Assembly: GCA_943326825.2 (NCBI GenBank)
Contig: CALPUT020000117.1
Coordinates: 1 to 7,439 of the forward strand
DNA length: 7,439 nucleotides
Direction of reading: 5' to 3'
Source of the DNA: Chryseobacterium gleum
GTDB lineage: Bacteria > Bacteroidota > Bacteroidia > Flavobacteriales_D > Crocinitomicaceae
Shown: one piece after another, positions 6,643 to 7,439 of the stretch
Layout of the letters: the number at the start of each line of letters is the position of its first letter
Position numbering within the stretch: position 1 is the stretch's first letter
Notes under the pieces: model-generated
What the model saw: the letters and a program-made list of their open reading frames with translations, nothing else
Told to the model about the DNA's origin: nothing
Database searches by the model: none
Made by a program: the position numbers and the translations under genes

Positions 6643-6650
6643 TATTTTTG
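6643..6650 (+). promoter_or_regulatory. Candidate Bacteroidota -7 element for lpxK
   Basis: TATTTTTG is an exact match to the Bacteroidota -7 consensus TAnnTTTG. No exact TTG lies 17-23 bases upstream; the nearest is TTC at 6623-6625, spaced 17. Only four bases separate the element from the lpxK ATG, so transcription would begin at or very near the start codon, giving a leaderless or nearly leaderless mRNA. Confidence 0.4.
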
Positions 6651-6654
6651 ATTA

Positions 6655-7439
6655 ATGCAACGTTTAAGAATTCTTTTATTGCCATTTGCTTGGATTTACG
6701 GTATCATTACTTTCATCAGAAATGGATTGTATGATTATGGATTCAAAAAAGAATTTAAAATTCCAAAAAAATCAATTTGTGTAGGAAATTTAGCCATAGG
6801 CGGAACTGGTAAAACACCACACGTTGCTTATCTTACAAAACTTTTAAAAGACAACTATCAACTTTCTATTTTAAGTCGTGGTTATGGAAGAAAAACAAAT
6901 GGGTTTTTATTAGCCGATGAAAATTCAACTGCGTTTACAATTGGAGACGAACCCCTACTCTATTACAAACGATTTTCACCAAAAGTAAAAGTTACCGTTT
7001 GCGAAAAAAGAGTTGAGGGCGTTCAAAAAATCAATCAATTATTTCCAGAAAACGAGCTAATCATATTAGACGATGCGTTTCAACATAGAGCTGTAAGAGC
7101 AGGTTTAAATATTATCATAACAGACTATAATGAATTGTACTCATCCGATTTTATGTTACCAGCTGGTAATCTAAGAGAATGGAAAATTGGAAGAAAAAGA
7201 GCTGATTTGGTTATCGTTTCAAAATGCCCTTCAAACCTTGAAGAATCAAATAAATTAAGCATTAAAAAAGGATTGAAATTCAACTCGGAAAACATTTACT
7301 TTTCAAACATCAAATATGGGAAATTAGTCTCTTTTGGAAAAGAATATATAGACTCAATTGAAAATGTGTTATTAGTGACTGGAATAGCGAACCCCAAACC
7401 ACTGTTAGCACATTTAAAATCAAAGTATAAAGTTGAAAT
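6655..7439 (+). CDS. lpxK: Tetraacyldisaccharide 4'-kinase (LpxK), 3'-truncated by window edge
   Basis: Lipid A 4'-kinase, which phosphorylates the 4' position of tetraacyldisaccharide-1-phosphate on the cytoplasmic face of the inner membrane to give lipid IVA. The open frame runs from the ATG at 6655 to the window end (261 full codons); family members have about 330-350 residues, so the last 70-90 are missing. An in-frame TGA at 6649-6651 makes this the first possible ATG. Features seen: a hydrophobic N-terminal membrane-associating helix (about 4-20), the P-loop GNLAIGGTGKTP (44-55, Lys53), SRGYGRK after the next strand, the GDEP motif, and ILDDAFQHR (137-145, Asp139-Asp140, the Walker-B-like LpxK signature, usually DDGxQHR) with Ala in place of the usual Gly at 141. 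LPAGNLRE and ITGIANP-like segments (here VTGIANPKPL) follow, as in the family. It is separated by 89 bases from the DUF4956 gene and is probably transcribed on its own. Confidence 0.95.
   Translation, partial: MQRLRILLLPFAWIYGIITFIRNGLYDYGFKKEFKIPKKSICVGNLAIGGTGKTPHVAYLTKLLKDNYQLSILSRGYGRKTNGFLLADENSTAFTIGDEPLLYYKRFSPKVKVTVCEKRVEGVQKINQLFPENELIILDDAFQHRAVRAGLNIIITDYNELYSSDFMLPAGNLREWKIGRKRADLVIVSKCPSNLEESNKLSIKKGLKFNSENIYFSNIKYGKLVSFGKEYIDSIENVLLVTGIANPKPLLAHLKSKYKVE

Noticed and set aside
1439..7439. PAP2 phosphatase and LpxK as a lipid A modification cluster
   Set aside because: They are 4.6 kb apart with an unrelated three-gene unit and two probable transcript boundaries between them, and the PAP2 substrate cannot be read from sequence.

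Overview
The window looks like a piece of a Bacteroidota chromosome, most likely Flavobacteriales. The evidence is an AT-rich sequence with A-rich translation leaders rather than Shine-Dalgarno boxes, a type IX secretion (T9SS) C-terminal sorting domain, an lpxK gene (so an outer membrane with lipid A), and a stand-alone HsdR-N-like protein of a kind common in this phylum. All seven genes lie on the + strand. There are no RNA genes, insertion sequences or CRISPR arrays.

Left part (1-2065): the 3' portion of an alanine dehydrogenase gene (cut by the left edge), then a 150-residue PD-(D/E)xK nuclease-fold protein, then a PAP2-type phosphatase with a signal peptide. The last two overlap by 14 bases and are probably translationally coupled. 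A 152-base AT-rich gap with a weak promoter candidate and a perfect 10-bp inverted repeat separates this block from the next.

Central part (2218-6565): a compact three-gene unit. It starts with a 965-residue secreted protein made of 16 SBBP-type beta-propeller repeats plus a T9SS type A sorting domain. The gene for a VTC-domain protein (polyphosphate polymerase family) follows 18 bases later, and a DUF4956 membrane protein gene overlaps the end of the VTC gene. VTC and DUF4956 genes are recurrent neighbours in bacteria, often beside secreted or surface proteins such as CotH kinases. Here the extracellular partner appears to be the giant propeller protein. The 16 repeats are not a simple array: repeats 9-16 match repeats 1-8 in order, in spacing and in individual signature residues, so the protein is a duplicated eight-repeat module.

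Right part (6643-7439): the start of lpxK (lipid A 4'-kinase), cut by the right edge. A good Bacteroidota -7 promoter element lies only four bases before its ATG, which suggests a very short leader or a leaderless mRNA.

The most interesting element is the propeller-VTC-DUF4956 unit. A reasonable inference is polyphosphate (or a related phosphate-polymer) synthesis at the inner membrane, linked to a cell-surface or secreted protein, but the function of this bacterial pair is not settled by the sequence.
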